The position numbers were made by a program, and so were the translations under genes. Of a stretch of DNA of 64,000 bases, positions 25,265 to 33,403 are shown piece after piece; the stretch's first letter is position 1, and the number at the start of each line of letters is the position of its first letter. Origin of the DNA: Microtetraspora fusca (GTDB taxonomy: Bacteria; Actinomycetota; Actinomycetes; Streptosporangiales; Streptosporangiaceae); contig NZ_BBYK01000048.1 in the NCBI RefSeq assembly GCF_001570365.1, forward strand, positions 184,025-248,024. The letters run 5' to 3'. The notes beneath the pieces are model-generated. The model ran no database searches. It worked only from the letters and a program-made list of their open reading frames with translations, and was not told the origin of the DNA.

Positions 25265-25881
25265 CCGAGCTCGTCCAGGCGCACGAAGCGGGCGCCGGCG
25301 GCGCGCAGGCCGTCGATGACCAGCGGCATGGCGCGGCCGGTCGCGCGGGTCCACGGGTGGAACAGCACCACCGCGCCGTCGCCGTGCGCGGTCGCCTGCT
25401 CGATGACGGCGCGGGCGACCTGGGGCCCGGTGGCCTTCGTCCGCCAGTCGAGGGCGTCCACCTGCCAGCTCACCTCCTGGTAGCCGAGCCGGTCCAGGGC
25501 GGCCAGGACCGCCGGGTCGTCGGTGCCGTCGCCGAACGGGCAGCGGAACCAGGGCCGGGGGTCGTGCCCGGTGATGCGGCGGATGGTCTGCTCGGCGAGC
25601 CGTACGTCATTGGCCAGCCCTTGGGAGGACAGCCATGTCATCCGCGCGTGGTGGTGGGAGTGGTTGCCGATCAGATTGCCGTGCCGGGTCAGTTCCTTGG
25701 TGAGCGCCGGGTGCGCCTCGGCCCAGCGGCCCTGGACGAAGTGCGTCGCCACCACGTCGCGGTCGGCGAGTGTGTCGAGTACGAGCCGGGTGCCGTCCGG
25801 GTGGGCGGGGCGGTCGGCGTGCTCGACGTCGAAGGTCAGCGCGACCCGCCAGGAAGCTTGTTGTTGGGGGGACTTCGCCAC
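25261..25881 (-). CDS. Polysaccharide deacetylase family (NodB/PuuE-like) protein
   Basis: 206 residues from GTG 25881, which has an AGAGGTAGG-type Shine-Dalgarno; the ATG-started extension upstream is Lys/Arg-rich and lies over the operator. NodB homology motifs: VALTFDVEH (motif 1, DVE replacing TFDDG), NLIGNHSHHHARM (His-His metal ligands, HSHHHAR), RPWFRCPFGDGTDD (motif 3). It removes acetyl or amide groups from a glycan or related compound. No signal peptide is visible, so it acts in the cytoplasm, unlike cell-wall deacetylases; an allantoinase/PuuE-like or intracellular role is possible. Confidence 0.75.
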   Translation of the reverse strand: MAKSPQQQASWRVALTFDVEHADRPAHPDGTRLVLDTLADRDVVATHFVQGRWAEAHPALTKELTRHGNLIGNHSHHHARMTWLSSQGLANDVRLAEQTIRRITGHDPRPWFRCPFGDGTDDPAVLAALDRLGYQEVSWQVDALDWRTKATGPQVARAVIEQATAHGDGAVVLFHPWTRATGRAMPLVIDGLRAAGARFVRLDELG

Positions 25882-25956
25882 GTCTTGCCTACCTCTGTCT
25901 CGAGGGAGTCGCTTTTTTGCGTTCTTGACAGGCATGACAGCCATGGCGATTGTTGC

Positions 25957-25970
25957 TGACAATATTGTCA
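25957..25970. promoter_or_regulatory. Perfect palindrome TGACAATATTGTCA, probable GntR operator
   Basis: The 14-bp exact palindrome lies in the 140-bp gap between the divergent deacetylase operon (start 25881) and the GntR gene (start 26022). It is AT-rich in otherwise GC-rich DNA, and TTGACA at 25925-25930 is a plausible -35 nearby. A regulator here could repress both transcripts. Confidence 0.65.
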
Positions 25971-26021
25971 TCAATCAACCGCTTGGTAGTGATCCGTGTC
26001 CGCAACCGGAAGGAACACCTG

Positions 26022-26798
26022 GTGGCCCGCTATCGGCTGGAAACCGGCTCGACCCCTCTGCACCACCAGGTGTATCTGGACCTGAGCGCCGCGCTTGACG
26101 AAGGGGAATGGCGTCCCGGTGACCGCCTGCCCCCCGAGCGTGAGCTGGCCCGCCGGTACGGCTGCAGCCTCATCCCGGTACGGCGAGCACTGGACGAGCT
26201 GACCCGCGAAGGCCGCCTGGAGCGCACCAGGGGACGCGGCACGTTCGTCCTGCATCCCCGGCTGGAGGTCGAGATCGGCCACAGCGGGAGCTTCGCCGAC
26301 CTCATGCGCATGCACGGCATGGACCCGGACACCAGGCTGATCACCTCCCGGATCGAGCCGTCCGGGGAAGTGGTGGCCGCCGCGCTCGCGCTGCCCCCGG
26401 GCACGCACGCCATCTACCTCGAACGGTTGCGCATCGCCGACGGCGAGCCGCTGTTCCTGGAACAGGTCTACCTTCCCGCCGACCGATTCACTGGCCTGCT
26501 CGACCACGACCTCGAACGCCACTCCCTGTACGACCTGCTGGCCGAGCAGTACGGAGCCGTGGTCGTGCGCGCCCGCGAGGCCATCGAGCCGGTGCTGCTG
26601 CGGGCGCACGAGGCCCACCTGCTCGACCAGCCGTCGGGTCGCCCGGCCCTGCTCGTGGAGGGGATCGCGTTCGGCCCCGAGAACGAGCCGATCGAGTTCA
26701 CCCGCAGCTACATAAGAGGCGACAGGGCCCGCCTGTCCTTCGAAGGAAGCATCCTTCGTCCGCCCCGCCCCAGCCCCGGGGAGACCGACACCCCCTGA
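26022..26798 (+). CDS. GntR-family (HutC/UTRA) transcriptional regulator
   Basis: 258 residues from GTG 26022, with GGAAGGA seven bases before it. Winged helix at ~10-75: YLDLSAALDEGEWRPGDRLPPERELARRYGCSLIPVRRALDEL, ending with the GRGTFV signature. The UTRA effector domain (~95-235) contains LERLRIADGEPLFLEQVYLP and FTRSYIRGDRARL. HutC-type GntR proteins sense sugars or their phosphates. It is the first gene of a plus-strand operon with a sugar ABC importer (stop to next start 9 nt) and faces the deacetylase operon across a palindrome, so it very likely controls uptake and catabolism of the same saccharide. Confidence 0.85.
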   Translation: MARYRLETGSTPLHHQVYLDLSAALDEGEWRPGDRLPPERELARRYGCSLIPVRRALDELTREGRLERTRGRGTFVLHPRLEVEIGHSGSFADLMRMHGMDPDTRLITSRIEPSGEVVAAALALPPGTHAIYLERLRIADGEPLFLEQVYLPADRFTGLLDHDLERHSLYDLLAEQYGAVVVRAREAIEPVLLRAHEAHLLDQPSGRPALLVEGIAFGPENEPIEFTRSYIRGDRARLSFEGSILRPPRPSPGETDTP

Positions 26799-26807
26799 AG
26801 GAGACGC

Positions 26808-28190
26808 ATGAACGGGACCCGCCCCCGGCTCCTGCCCGCCCTGGCCGCGCTCGCGTCCGTCCTGACCCTCGCCGCGTGCGGACCCGGCGCCGGCACGCGC
26901 ACCGGGGCCGCGCCGGTGGAACTGCGCTGGTACTGCTGCCTCGGCACCGGCGAGCAGGCCGACCAGGTCAAGGTGGAGCGGGCGGTCGTCGACAAGTTCA
27001 ACGCCCGCCATCGCGACATCAGGGTGAAGCTGGAGGTGGTCACCTACAACTCCGCCCGTGACACGCTCGCGACCCAGATCGCCTCCGGCAACGGGCCCGA
27101 CGTCGTCGGCCCCGTCGGCGTCGGCGGCGCCGCGGCCTTCCACGGTCAGTGGCTCGACCTCGGCCCGTTCATCAAGTCAAGCGCCTTCGACCTCAGCACG
27201 TACGCCGAGGGCACGGCCGACCTGTACCGGATCGGCTCGGTGCAGGAGGGCCTCCCGTTCGCGATCTACCCCTCGACCCTGTACTACAAGGCCGACCTGT
27301 TCACGGAGGCGGGTCTCGCCGAGCCTCCGCACAAGTACGGCGAGAAGTACAGGTGGCCGGACGGCCGCGAGGTGGAGTGGAACTACGACACGCTCAAGGA
27401 GCTGGCGCTCAAGCTCACCGTCGACAAGAACGGCAAGGACGCCACCGAGGACGGCTTCGATCCCGAGAGCATCGTGCAGTACGGCTTCGAGCCGGCCCGC
27501 GACGACCTGCGCTATCAGGGCGCCGCGTTCGGGGCAGGGTCGCTGGACTCCGGTGACGGCGAAACCGTGAAGATCCCCGACGCGTGGGCCGACGCGTGGC
27601 GCTTCTTCTACGACGGCATGTGGAAGGACAGGTTCATCATGACCGGGCCGGTCTTCGAGACCGACCAGTTCAACGGTGACGGCGCCGCCTTCTTCTCGGG
27701 GCACGTCGCGATGAGCGTGAACTTCCTCTGGTCCACGTACGGCGTCGCGGGCGCGGGCACGGACTGGAACCTGGCCGCGATGCCCTCACACGACGGCACG
27801 ACCACCTCGCCCACCAGTGCCGACACCTTCCGGATCCTGGCCAGGAGCAAGCACCCGGCCGAGGCGTTCGAGTTCCTGAGCTACCTGGTGGGCCCGGCGT
27901 CCGGCGAGTTGCTCTCGGCGTACGGCGCGATGCCGGCGCGCACCGCCGACCAGGACGCCTTCTTCGGGAAACTGGCCGGCCAGTTCACCAACACCGTCGA
28001 CTGGCAGGTCGTCAAGGACAGTGTGCGGTACGCCGACACGCCGCACTCCGAGGCGTACATGCCGAAGTACAACCAGACGCTCTCCATCCTCGGCACCTAC
28101 CGGAGCCGCTGGATGACCAAGGGCGGGCTCGACATGGACGTGGAGCTGAAGAACATGCGCGACGAGATCCAGGACGTCTGGGACCGGTAA
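26808..28190 (+). CDS. Sugar ABC transporter substrate-binding lipoprotein (family 1)
   Basis: 460 residues with a lipoprotein signal peptide ending at TLAAC (lipobox near residue 23). GAAGGAGACGC precedes the ATG. The mature protein shows typical family-1 features: DKFNARHRDIRVKLEVVTYN and DTLATQIASGNGPDVVGPVG at the N-lobe, and a C-terminal tail with SLPMPKYNQTL-like helix (AYMPKYNQTLSILG). Family members bind oligosaccharides or glycerol-3-phosphate outside the membrane. It is followed by two permeases but no ATPase; the genome presumably supplies a shared MsiK-type ATPase. Specific sugar unknown. Confidence 0.9.
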   Translation: MNGTRPRLLPALAALASVLTLAACGPGAGTRTGAAPVELRWYCCLGTGEQADQVKVERAVVDKFNARHRDIRVKLEVVTYNSARDTLATQIASGNGPDVVGPVGVGGAAAFHGQWLDLGPFIKSSAFDLSTYAEGTADLYRIGSVQEGLPFAIYPSTLYYKADLFTEAGLAEPPHKYGEKYRWPDGREVEWNYDTLKELALKLTVDKNGKDATEDGFDPESIVQYGFEPARDDLRYQGAAFGAGSLDSGDGETVKIPDAWADAWRFFYDGMWKDRFIMTGPVFETDQFNGDGAAFFSGHVAMSVNFLWSTYGVAGAGTDWNLAAMPSHDGTTTSPTSADTFRILARSKHPAEAFEFLSYLVGPASGELLSAYGAMPARTADQDAFFGKLAGQFTNTVDWQVVKDSVRYADTPHSEAYMPKYNQTLSILGTYRSRWMTKGGLDMDVELKNMRDEIQDVWDR

Positions 28191-28236
28191 CCGCGCGCCC
28201 GCCTCTCTCGCCACCCCCCTCGTGAAAGGCGTCCCG

Positions 28237-29169
28237 ATGACCGCCGTCCCCATCCGCCGGCGGGCCCCGATGTCCCGGATGGCCCGCCGCGAAGCCCGGC
28301 ACGGGTTCCTGTTCGTCCTCCCCTGGATCATCGGGTTCCTCGCGTTCACCGCGATCCCGATGGTGGCCACGTTCGTGTTCACGTTCCTCAACATCACGCT
28401 GTCCGAGTCGGAGCCGCTCAGGTTCGTCGGCCTGGAGAACTACCAGCGGCTCTTCGGCGACAGGCAGGCGTGGGCCTCGCTCTGGGTGACCGCCCGCTTT
28501 GCGCTGCTCTGGCTGCCGGTGGTCGTCGCCCTGCCGTTCCTGCTGGCCGTCGCCGTCAACAGCCGGTACGTGCGCGGCGGCGGGCTGCTACGAGTCCTGC
28601 TGTTCATGCCGTACGTGGTGCCGTTCGTGGCCGGCGCGCTGATCTGGCAGAACATGCTGGTCGACGACGGCTGGATCGACTCGGCCCTGCGCCGGATCGG
28701 CGTCGCCCACCCGCCCAGCTGGCTGAACGACCCCACCTGGGTGATCCCGGGGCTCGTCCTGATCGGACTGTGGGGGCTGGGCTCGGGCATCATCATCAAC
28801 CTCGCCGGACTGCGCGGCATCCCCACCCACCTGTACGACGCGGCCAGGCTCGACGGGGCGGGCTGGTGGCGCCGACTGCGCCATGTGACGATCCCGATGA
28901 TGTCGCCGGTGCTCTTCTACACGATGATCCTCGCCGTCGTCGATGTCATGCAGTACTTCCTCGTGCCGCTGGTGCTCTTCGACGGCAGCGGCGACCCCGG
29001 CGGGGCGACGCGCTTCTTCAACCTCTACCTGTACCAGACGTTCTTCACCTTCCAGGAGATGTCGTACGGGTCGACGTTGGCCTGGCTGCTCTTCGTCATC
29101 ACCCTCGTCGTGACCCTCCTGTTGTTCCGCCTGTCCCGGCACTGGGTCCACTACACGAGCGAAAGGTGA
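28237..29169 (+). CDS. Sugar ABC transporter permease 1 (MalF/UgpA type)
   Basis: 310 residues from ATG 28237 (AAGG upstream); a GTG 15 nt earlier is also in frame. Six hydrophobic segments. The EAA loop that contacts the ATPase reads IPTHLYDAARLDGAGWWRRLRHVTIPMMSP (residues ~195-225). The partner permease begins 4 nt after the stop. With the binding protein upstream it forms the membrane channel of an MsiK-dependent oligosaccharide importer. Confidence 0.9.
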   Translation: MTAVPIRRRAPMSRMARREARHGFLFVLPWIIGFLAFTAIPMVATFVFTFLNITLSESEPLRFVGLENYQRLFGDRQAWASLWVTARFALLWLPVVVALPFLLAVAVNSRYVRGGGLLRVLLFMPYVVPFVAGALIWQNMLVDDGWIDSALRRIGVAHPPSWLNDPTWVIPGLVLIGLWGLGSGIIINLAGLRGIPTHLYDAARLDGAGWWRRLRHVTIPMMSPVLFYTMILAVVDVMQYFLVPLVLFDGSGDPGGATRFFNLYLYQTFFTFQEMSYGSTLAWLLFVITLVVTLLLFRLSRHWVHYTSER

Positions 29170-29173
29170 TCCG

Positions 29174-30205
29174 GTGACACCGCACATCGCCCGACGCGTC
29201 CGGGTCGCGCTGATGACGATCGTGATGTTCGGCGTCGTCGTCGCGTTCCTGGCCCCTCTGGCGCAGATGACGCTGACGTCGCTCAAGAGCGAGCGGCAGA
29301 TCAGCCAGGCGCGCTCGCCGCTTCTGCCGTCCGACCCGCGCGGCTACACCTACCAGGGGCAGCGGTACGACGTGTACCTCGTGCCCGTCGACGGCACGGT
29401 CCGCGAGCTGGCCCTGGTGAAGAAGGGACGCACGGAGAGCGGTTTCGTCGACCCGGCCGAGCCGGAGAAGGGAGTCATCACCTGGCGGGGCTCCTGGCGC
29501 GGCCTCCAGCCGAGCTGGACCCTGGCACCGCGGTGGTCGAACTACTCCGACGTGTGGAACCTGATCGACTTCCCCCGATTGCTGTTCAACACCGTCGCGA
29601 TCGCGCTGATCGGCACGCTCGGCACCGTCCTGTCCTGCACGCTGGTCGCGTACGGCTTCGCCCGCTTCCGCTTCCCCGGACGGGGACCGCTGTTCACCCT
29701 GCTCATCGCCACGATCTTCCTGCCTGTCACGGTGACGCTGATCCCGACGTACACCGTCTTCGCGAAGATCGGCTGGGTCGGCACCTGGCTGCCGCTGCTC
29801 GTGCCGACGTTCTTCGCCAACGCCTACAACGTCTTCCTGCTGCGGCAGTACTTCATGACGATCCCGCGCGAGATGGACGAGGCGGCCGCGATCGACGGGG
29901 CGGGACCGCTGCGCACCCTGCGCTCGGTGATCGTGCCGCAGGCCTGGCCGGCGATCGCCGCCGTCATCCTTTTCAACTTCGTCTACACCTGGAACGACTA
30001 CTTCACCCCGCTCGTCTACCTGTCGGGGCAGCCGGACCTTCAGCCGCTCCAGGTCGGGCTCGCCGCCTTCAACGGCCTCTACACCCACAACCCCGCCTAC
30101 ATCCAGGCCGGCACGATGATGACGATCGCGGTGCCGGTGCTGCTGTTCGTCTGCTTCCAGCGCACGTTCGTCCGGGGCATCATGAGCACCGGAGTCGACA
30201 AATGA
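29174..30205 (+). CDS. Sugar ABC transporter permease 2 (MalG/UgpE type)
   Basis: 343 residues from GTG 29174. Six hydrophobic segments with the EAA loop IPREMDEAAAIDGAGPLRTLRSVIVP. Unusually long: about 75 residues (~40-115, including GQRYDVYLVPVDGTV and TWRGSWRGLQPSW) lie between membrane helices 1 and 2, an extracytoplasmic loop that may contact the binding protein. A 13-codon ORF starts inside its stop (30202-30243) and may be the stub of a lost fifth gene. Confidence 0.9.
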   Translation: MTPHIARRVRVALMTIVMFGVVVAFLAPLAQMTLTSLKSERQISQARSPLLPSDPRGYTYQGQRYDVYLVPVDGTVRELALVKKGRTESGFVDPAEPEKGVITWRGSWRGLQPSWTLAPRWSNYSDVWNLIDFPRLLFNTVAIALIGTLGTVLSCTLVAYGFARFRFPGRGPLFTLLIATIFLPVTVTLIPTYTVFAKIGWVGTWLPLLVPTFFANAYNVFLLRQYFMTIPREMDEAAAIDGAGPLRTLRSVIVPQAWPAIAAVILFNFVYTWNDYFTPLVYLSGQPDLQPLQVGLAAFNGLYTHNPAYIQAGTMMTIAVPVLLFVCFQRTFVRGIMSTGVDK

Positions 30206-30243
30206 CCCGGGCCGCCGGGGCCCCGGTCCACCGGAGCGCCTGA
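30202..30243 (+). other. 13-residue ORF coupled to permease stop
   Basis: An ATG overlaps the permease stop as ATGA and encodes MTRAAGAPVHRSA. The overlap geometry matches real operon junctions in this window, yet the ORF stops after 13 residues. It may be the 5' stub of a gene deleted from the operon or an accidental start. Confidence 0.2.
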
Positions 30244-30256
30244 GGACCTGTTCGCG

Positions 30257-30290
30257 GTCGCCGAAGCCGGGCTTCCCGGTTGTCGGCGAC
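30257..30290 (+). terminator. Terminator of the sugar ABC operon
   Basis: Outer arms GTCGCCG / CGGCGAC (30257-30263, 30284-30290) and inner arms CCGGG / CCCGG around loop CTT form one long hairpin with a small bulge. It lies 51 nt after the last permease stop and is the only strong hairpin before the next gene. Confidence 0.65.
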
Positions 30291-30387
30291 GCGGCGGGGC
30301 ATGAACCGGCTACGGGGCACGCCCACCCGTGACCTGCGGAAAAACGGATCACATGGTGGCGGCGCGTCCACGACCTCGCTGGGACAT

Positions 30388-30410
30388 GACCGCACGGATG
30401 CGGTGCGGTC
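30388..30410. repeat. 8-bp inverted repeat upstream of alcohol dehydrogenase
   Basis: GACCGCAC, 7-nt spacer, GTGCGGTC. It lies 78 nt before the dehydrogenase start in an otherwise featureless gap and could be a regulator site or a second hairpin. No function can be assigned. Confidence 0.4.
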
Positions 30411-30487
30411 GGCCGCCACCAGGGGCCGATTCGGCCGGCGTGCCGCCGTCCCCGCGACGGTGACCGCCGGCAGGAGGGACGGATCAG

Positions 30488-31537
30488 GTGAAGGCGTTCG
30501 TGATGAAGGAGATCGGGCGCGTGGGCTTCATGGAGAAGCCCATTCCGCGGCCAGGCCCGGTGGACGCCGTCGTACGGACGACAAGGGCCCTCATCTGCAC
30601 ATCGGACTCCCACACGGTCAGGGGCGGCATCGGTCCTCGGGAGAACCTGACGCTGGGTCACGAAGCGGTGGGCATCGTGGACGCCGTGGGAAGCGAGGTG
30701 GCGTACTTCCGGCCCGGCGACCGCGTCCTGGTCGGCGCCATCACCCCCGACTGGGGCGACCCGTCCTCGCAGAACGGGTACCCGTCGCAGTCCGGCGGGC
30801 CGCTCGGAGGCTTCAAGTTCGCGAACTCCAAGGACGGAGTGTTCGCCGACTATTTCCACGTGAACGAGGCCGACGCCAATCTCGCGCGAATCCCCGACGG
30901 CATCCCCGACGAGATGGCGGTCTACTGCGCCGACATGCTCTCGACCGGATTCATGGGGGCGGAGAAGGGGAGCATCCCGATCGGCGGGACCGTCGCCGTC
31001 CTCGCGCAGGGCCCGGTGGGCCTGATGGCGACGGCAGGGGCCAGGCTCCGCGGCGCCGGCCTCGTCATCGGGGTCGAATCGGTCCCACGCCGGCAGCGAC
31101 TCGCGCGCACGTACGGCGCGGACGAGATCGTGGATTTCACCGGTGAGGACGTCCTCGGGCGGATACTGGAACTGACACGTGGCGAGGGCGTCGACACCGC
31201 CATCGAGGCACTCGGCGCGGATGTGACGTTCCAGACCGCGGTCAAGATAACCAAGCCCGGCGGCACGATATCCAACATCGGCTATTTCGGAGAAGGGGAG
31301 TTCGTGCGCATCCCCCGCGTCGAGTGGGGGGTCGGAATGGCCGACAAGACGATCGCGACCGGGCTCTGCCCCGGAGGCAGGCTGCGCATGGAGCGACTGC
31401 TGCGGGTCCTGGAGACGAAGCGGCTCGACCCCACCCACATGACAACTCATGAGTTCCGTTTCGACGACATGGAGCGGGCCTTCGAGGTCGCGGACAAGAA
31501 ACTCGACGACGTCGTGAAAGTGCTGATCACCTTCTAG
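30488..31537 (+). CDS. NADP-dependent secondary alcohol dehydrogenase, Thermoanaerobacter TbADH-like
   Basis: 349 residues from GTG 30488 with GGAGGGA about a dozen bases upstream. The sequence matches the single-zinc tetrameric ADH family of Thermoanaerobacter brockii/Clostridium beijerinckii throughout: Cys37 in LICTSDSHTV, His58 in LTLGHEAVGI, Asp in YCADMLSTGFMG are the three catalytic zinc ligands; GPVGLMATAGARLRGAG is the Rossmann motif, and the structural zinc loop is absent. It reduces or oxidises short secondary alcohols and ketones. Position beside a GH15-Zwf pair may indicate recycling of NADPH. The next gene follows after 36 nt containing a small hairpin. Confidence 0.85.
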   Translation: MKAFVMKEIGRVGFMEKPIPRPGPVDAVVRTTRALICTSDSHTVRGGIGPRENLTLGHEAVGIVDAVGSEVAYFRPGDRVLVGAITPDWGDPSSQNGYPSQSGGPLGGFKFANSKDGVFADYFHVNEADANLARIPDGIPDEMAVYCADMLSTGFMGAEKGSIPIGGTVAVLAQGPVGLMATAGARLRGAGLVIGVESVPRRQRLARTYGADEIVDFTGEDVLGRILELTRGEGVDTAIEALGADVTFQTAVKITKPGGTISNIGYFGEGEFVRIPRVEWGVGMADKTIATGLCPGGRLRMERLLRVLETKRLDPTHMTTHEFRFDDMERAFEVADKKLDDVVKVLITF

Positions 31538-31546
31538 CTCTGTACC

Positions 31547-31564
31547 CTTCCGGCCCTGCGGAAG
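31547..31564 (+). terminator. Short hairpin between dehydrogenase and GH15 gene
   Basis: CTTCCG, 6-nt loop GCCCTG, CGGAAG. The stem is only 6 bp and ends 10 nt before the GH15 start; it may attenuate read-through or mask the ribosome site. Weak evidence. Confidence 0.35.
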
Positions 31565-31573
31565 CGAGGCGGC

Positions 31574-33403
31574 ATGCTCAATCCGGATCCACCGTTCCGG
31601 CCGGTTCGCAGGCGTGACGGCTACCTCCCGCTGGAGGACCTCGGCCTCATCGGGGACGGCGCGACGGCCGCGCTGGTCGGTCTCGACGGGTCCATTCCGT
31701 GGCTGTGTCTTCCCCGGTTCGACGCCGAGCCGCTGTTCTGCGCTCTGCTGGATCACGCACGGGGCGGGCATTTCACGATGACGCCGGAGGAGTTGCGGGA
31801 GGCCCGGCAGTGGTACGAACCCGACACCGGGGTGCTGGTGACCGAGTTGCGCGGCACCACCGGCCTGGTCCGGATCACCGACGCGCTGGCCCTGCGCTCC
31901 GGCGCCGACCTGACCGACGACGCTCCCGTCGACAGGGCCGAACTCATCCGGTCGGCCGTGGTCCTGTCCGGGAACGTCCGCCTCCGGGTGGACGTGGAGC
32001 CCCGCGGCGGCGCACAGGCCCGGGCCCTGTTCAGCGGGCTGGACGTGCGGGCGTACCGGCGGCCGGACCTGCGGCTGCACCTCCCCGCCAACCGTCCCCT
32101 GACCGGCCTGCACAGCGCGTACGACCTGGAGCAGGGCGACCGTCTCGACCTGGTGCTGTCCTGGGGACGCTCCCACCGCCACCACCGGTTCGACGCCGAG
32201 GCGATGCTGCGGGGAACCGCGGACGCGTGGCGTCACTGGATGACGCATTGCGATTATCACGGGCCTGAGGAATCGCTGGTCAGACGTGCTGCGATCACCC
32301 TGAAACTGTGCGACCACTGGGTCAACGGCTCGCTGGTGGCGGCGCCCACGTCCTCGCTGCCCGCACCGGTCGGTGGCGTCCGGAACTGGGACTATCGCTA
32401 CGCCTGGATCCGCGACGCGGCCTTCGCCGTGTTCGCCATGCGTCGCATCGGCTTCGTCGGCGAGGCCGACGCCTTCCTCGGCTGGGTTCTCGACGCCTTC
32501 GAGCAGAGCGGGCGACCTCGGATCATGTACGACGTGGACGGCCGCCCGGTACCCGACGAGGTCGAGGACGGCGAGCTGGAAGGCTACCGGCGCTCCGGCC
32601 CGGTGCGCTGGGGCAACGGAGCCGCCGACCAGCGCCAGCACGATATCTACGGCGAGGTGCTGGACTGCGCCGACCAGTGGCTGCGCTCCTGCGGGGACCT
32701 CCAGCCCGATCTCTGGCACAGCCTGGCCGGGCTGGCCGACCTCGCGGGCCAGGCGTGGCGGCAACCGGATCAGGGCATCTGGGAGGTGCGCGGCGAAGGT
32801 CGCGTGTTCACGTACTCGGCCGGGATGTGCCAGGTTGCCGTGGACCGGGCCGCGGCGATCGGTGCGCGGCTTGGACTGCCCGGGCAGGTCGCGGCATGGC
32901 GCGCCTCGGCCGAGCGGCTGCGCCACCTCATCCTGACCCAGTCGTGGAACGAGGAGGCGCGGAGCCTGCGCGAGCACCTCGACGGCAGCGGCGGTCTGGA
33001 CGCCAGCCTGCTCGCGCTTCCGCTGCGCCGCGTCGTGCCCGCCGATCACCCGCGGATGGTGGCCACCACCAGTGCCATCGCCGATCGCCTCTCGGCCGGC
33101 GGCGGCCTGCTCTACCGCTACCTGCACGATCAGTCGACCGACGGCGTACCCGGTGACGAGGGCGCCTTCCTGCTGTGCAGCTTCTGGCTGGTCGACAACC
33201 TGGTACGGCAGGGCCGGGTCGGAGAAGCCGACGAGCTCTACGCGTCCCTGTGCGCCCGGGCGAGCCCGCTCGGGCTGCTGCCGGAGCAGATCGACCCCTC
33301 GACCGGCGAGTTCATCGGCAACTTCCCGCAGGCGTTCAGCCACATCGGGGTCATCGCCAGCGGGGTGAACCTCACACGGGCGAAGGCAGGCGCGACAGCA
33401 TGA
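31574..33403 (+). CDS. Glycoside hydrolase family 15 (trehalase/glucoamylase-like)
   Basis: 609 residues. N-terminal beta-sandwich with PLEDLGLIGDGATAALVGLDGSIPWLCLPRFD, the hallmark start of the bacterial GH15 family; (alpha/alpha)6 barrel from ~260. Catalytic regions: NWDYRYAWIRDAAFAVFAMR, GNGAADQRQHDIYGEVLD (general acid Glu) and TGEFIGNFPQAFSHIG near the C-terminus. Members hydrolyse trehalose, maltose or isomaltose to glucose in the cytoplasm, as no signal peptide is present. Its TGA overlaps the ATG of the Zwf-like gene, so glucose release and sugar oxidation are coupled at the level of translation. Confidence 0.85.
   Translation: MLNPDPPFRPVRRRDGYLPLEDLGLIGDGATAALVGLDGSIPWLCLPRFDAEPLFCALLDHARGGHFTMTPEELREARQWYEPDTGVLVTELRGTTGLVRITDALALRSGADLTDDAPVDRAELIRSAVVLSGNVRLRVDVEPRGGAQARALFSGLDVRAYRRPDLRLHLPANRPLTGLHSAYDLEQGDRLDLVLSWGRSHRHHRFDAEAMLRGTADAWRHWMTHCDYHGPEESLVRRAAITLKLCDHWVNGSLVAAPTSSLPAPVGGVRNWDYRYAWIRDAAFAVFAMRRIGFVGEADAFLGWVLDAFEQSGRPRIMYDVDGRPVPDEVEDGELEGYRRSGPVRWGNGAADQRQHDIYGEVLDCADQWLRSCGDLQPDLWHSLAGLADLAGQAWRQPDQGIWEVRGEGRVFTYSAGMCQVAVDRAAAIGARLGLPGQVAAWRASAERLRHLILTQSWNEEARSLREHLDGSGGLDASLLALPLRRVVPADHPRMVATTSAIADRLSAGGGLLYRYLHDQSTDGVPGDEGAFLLCSFWLVDNLVRQGRVGEADELYASLCARASPLGLLPEQIDPSTGEFIGNFPQAFSHIGVIASGVNLTRAKAGATA

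Noticed and set aside
29099..33343. A 1414-codon open frame on the minus strand
   Set aside because: It is antisense to the ABC permease, ADH and GH15 genes, is Arg/His/Gln-rich without domains, and reflects the rarity of stop codons in high-GC DNA.
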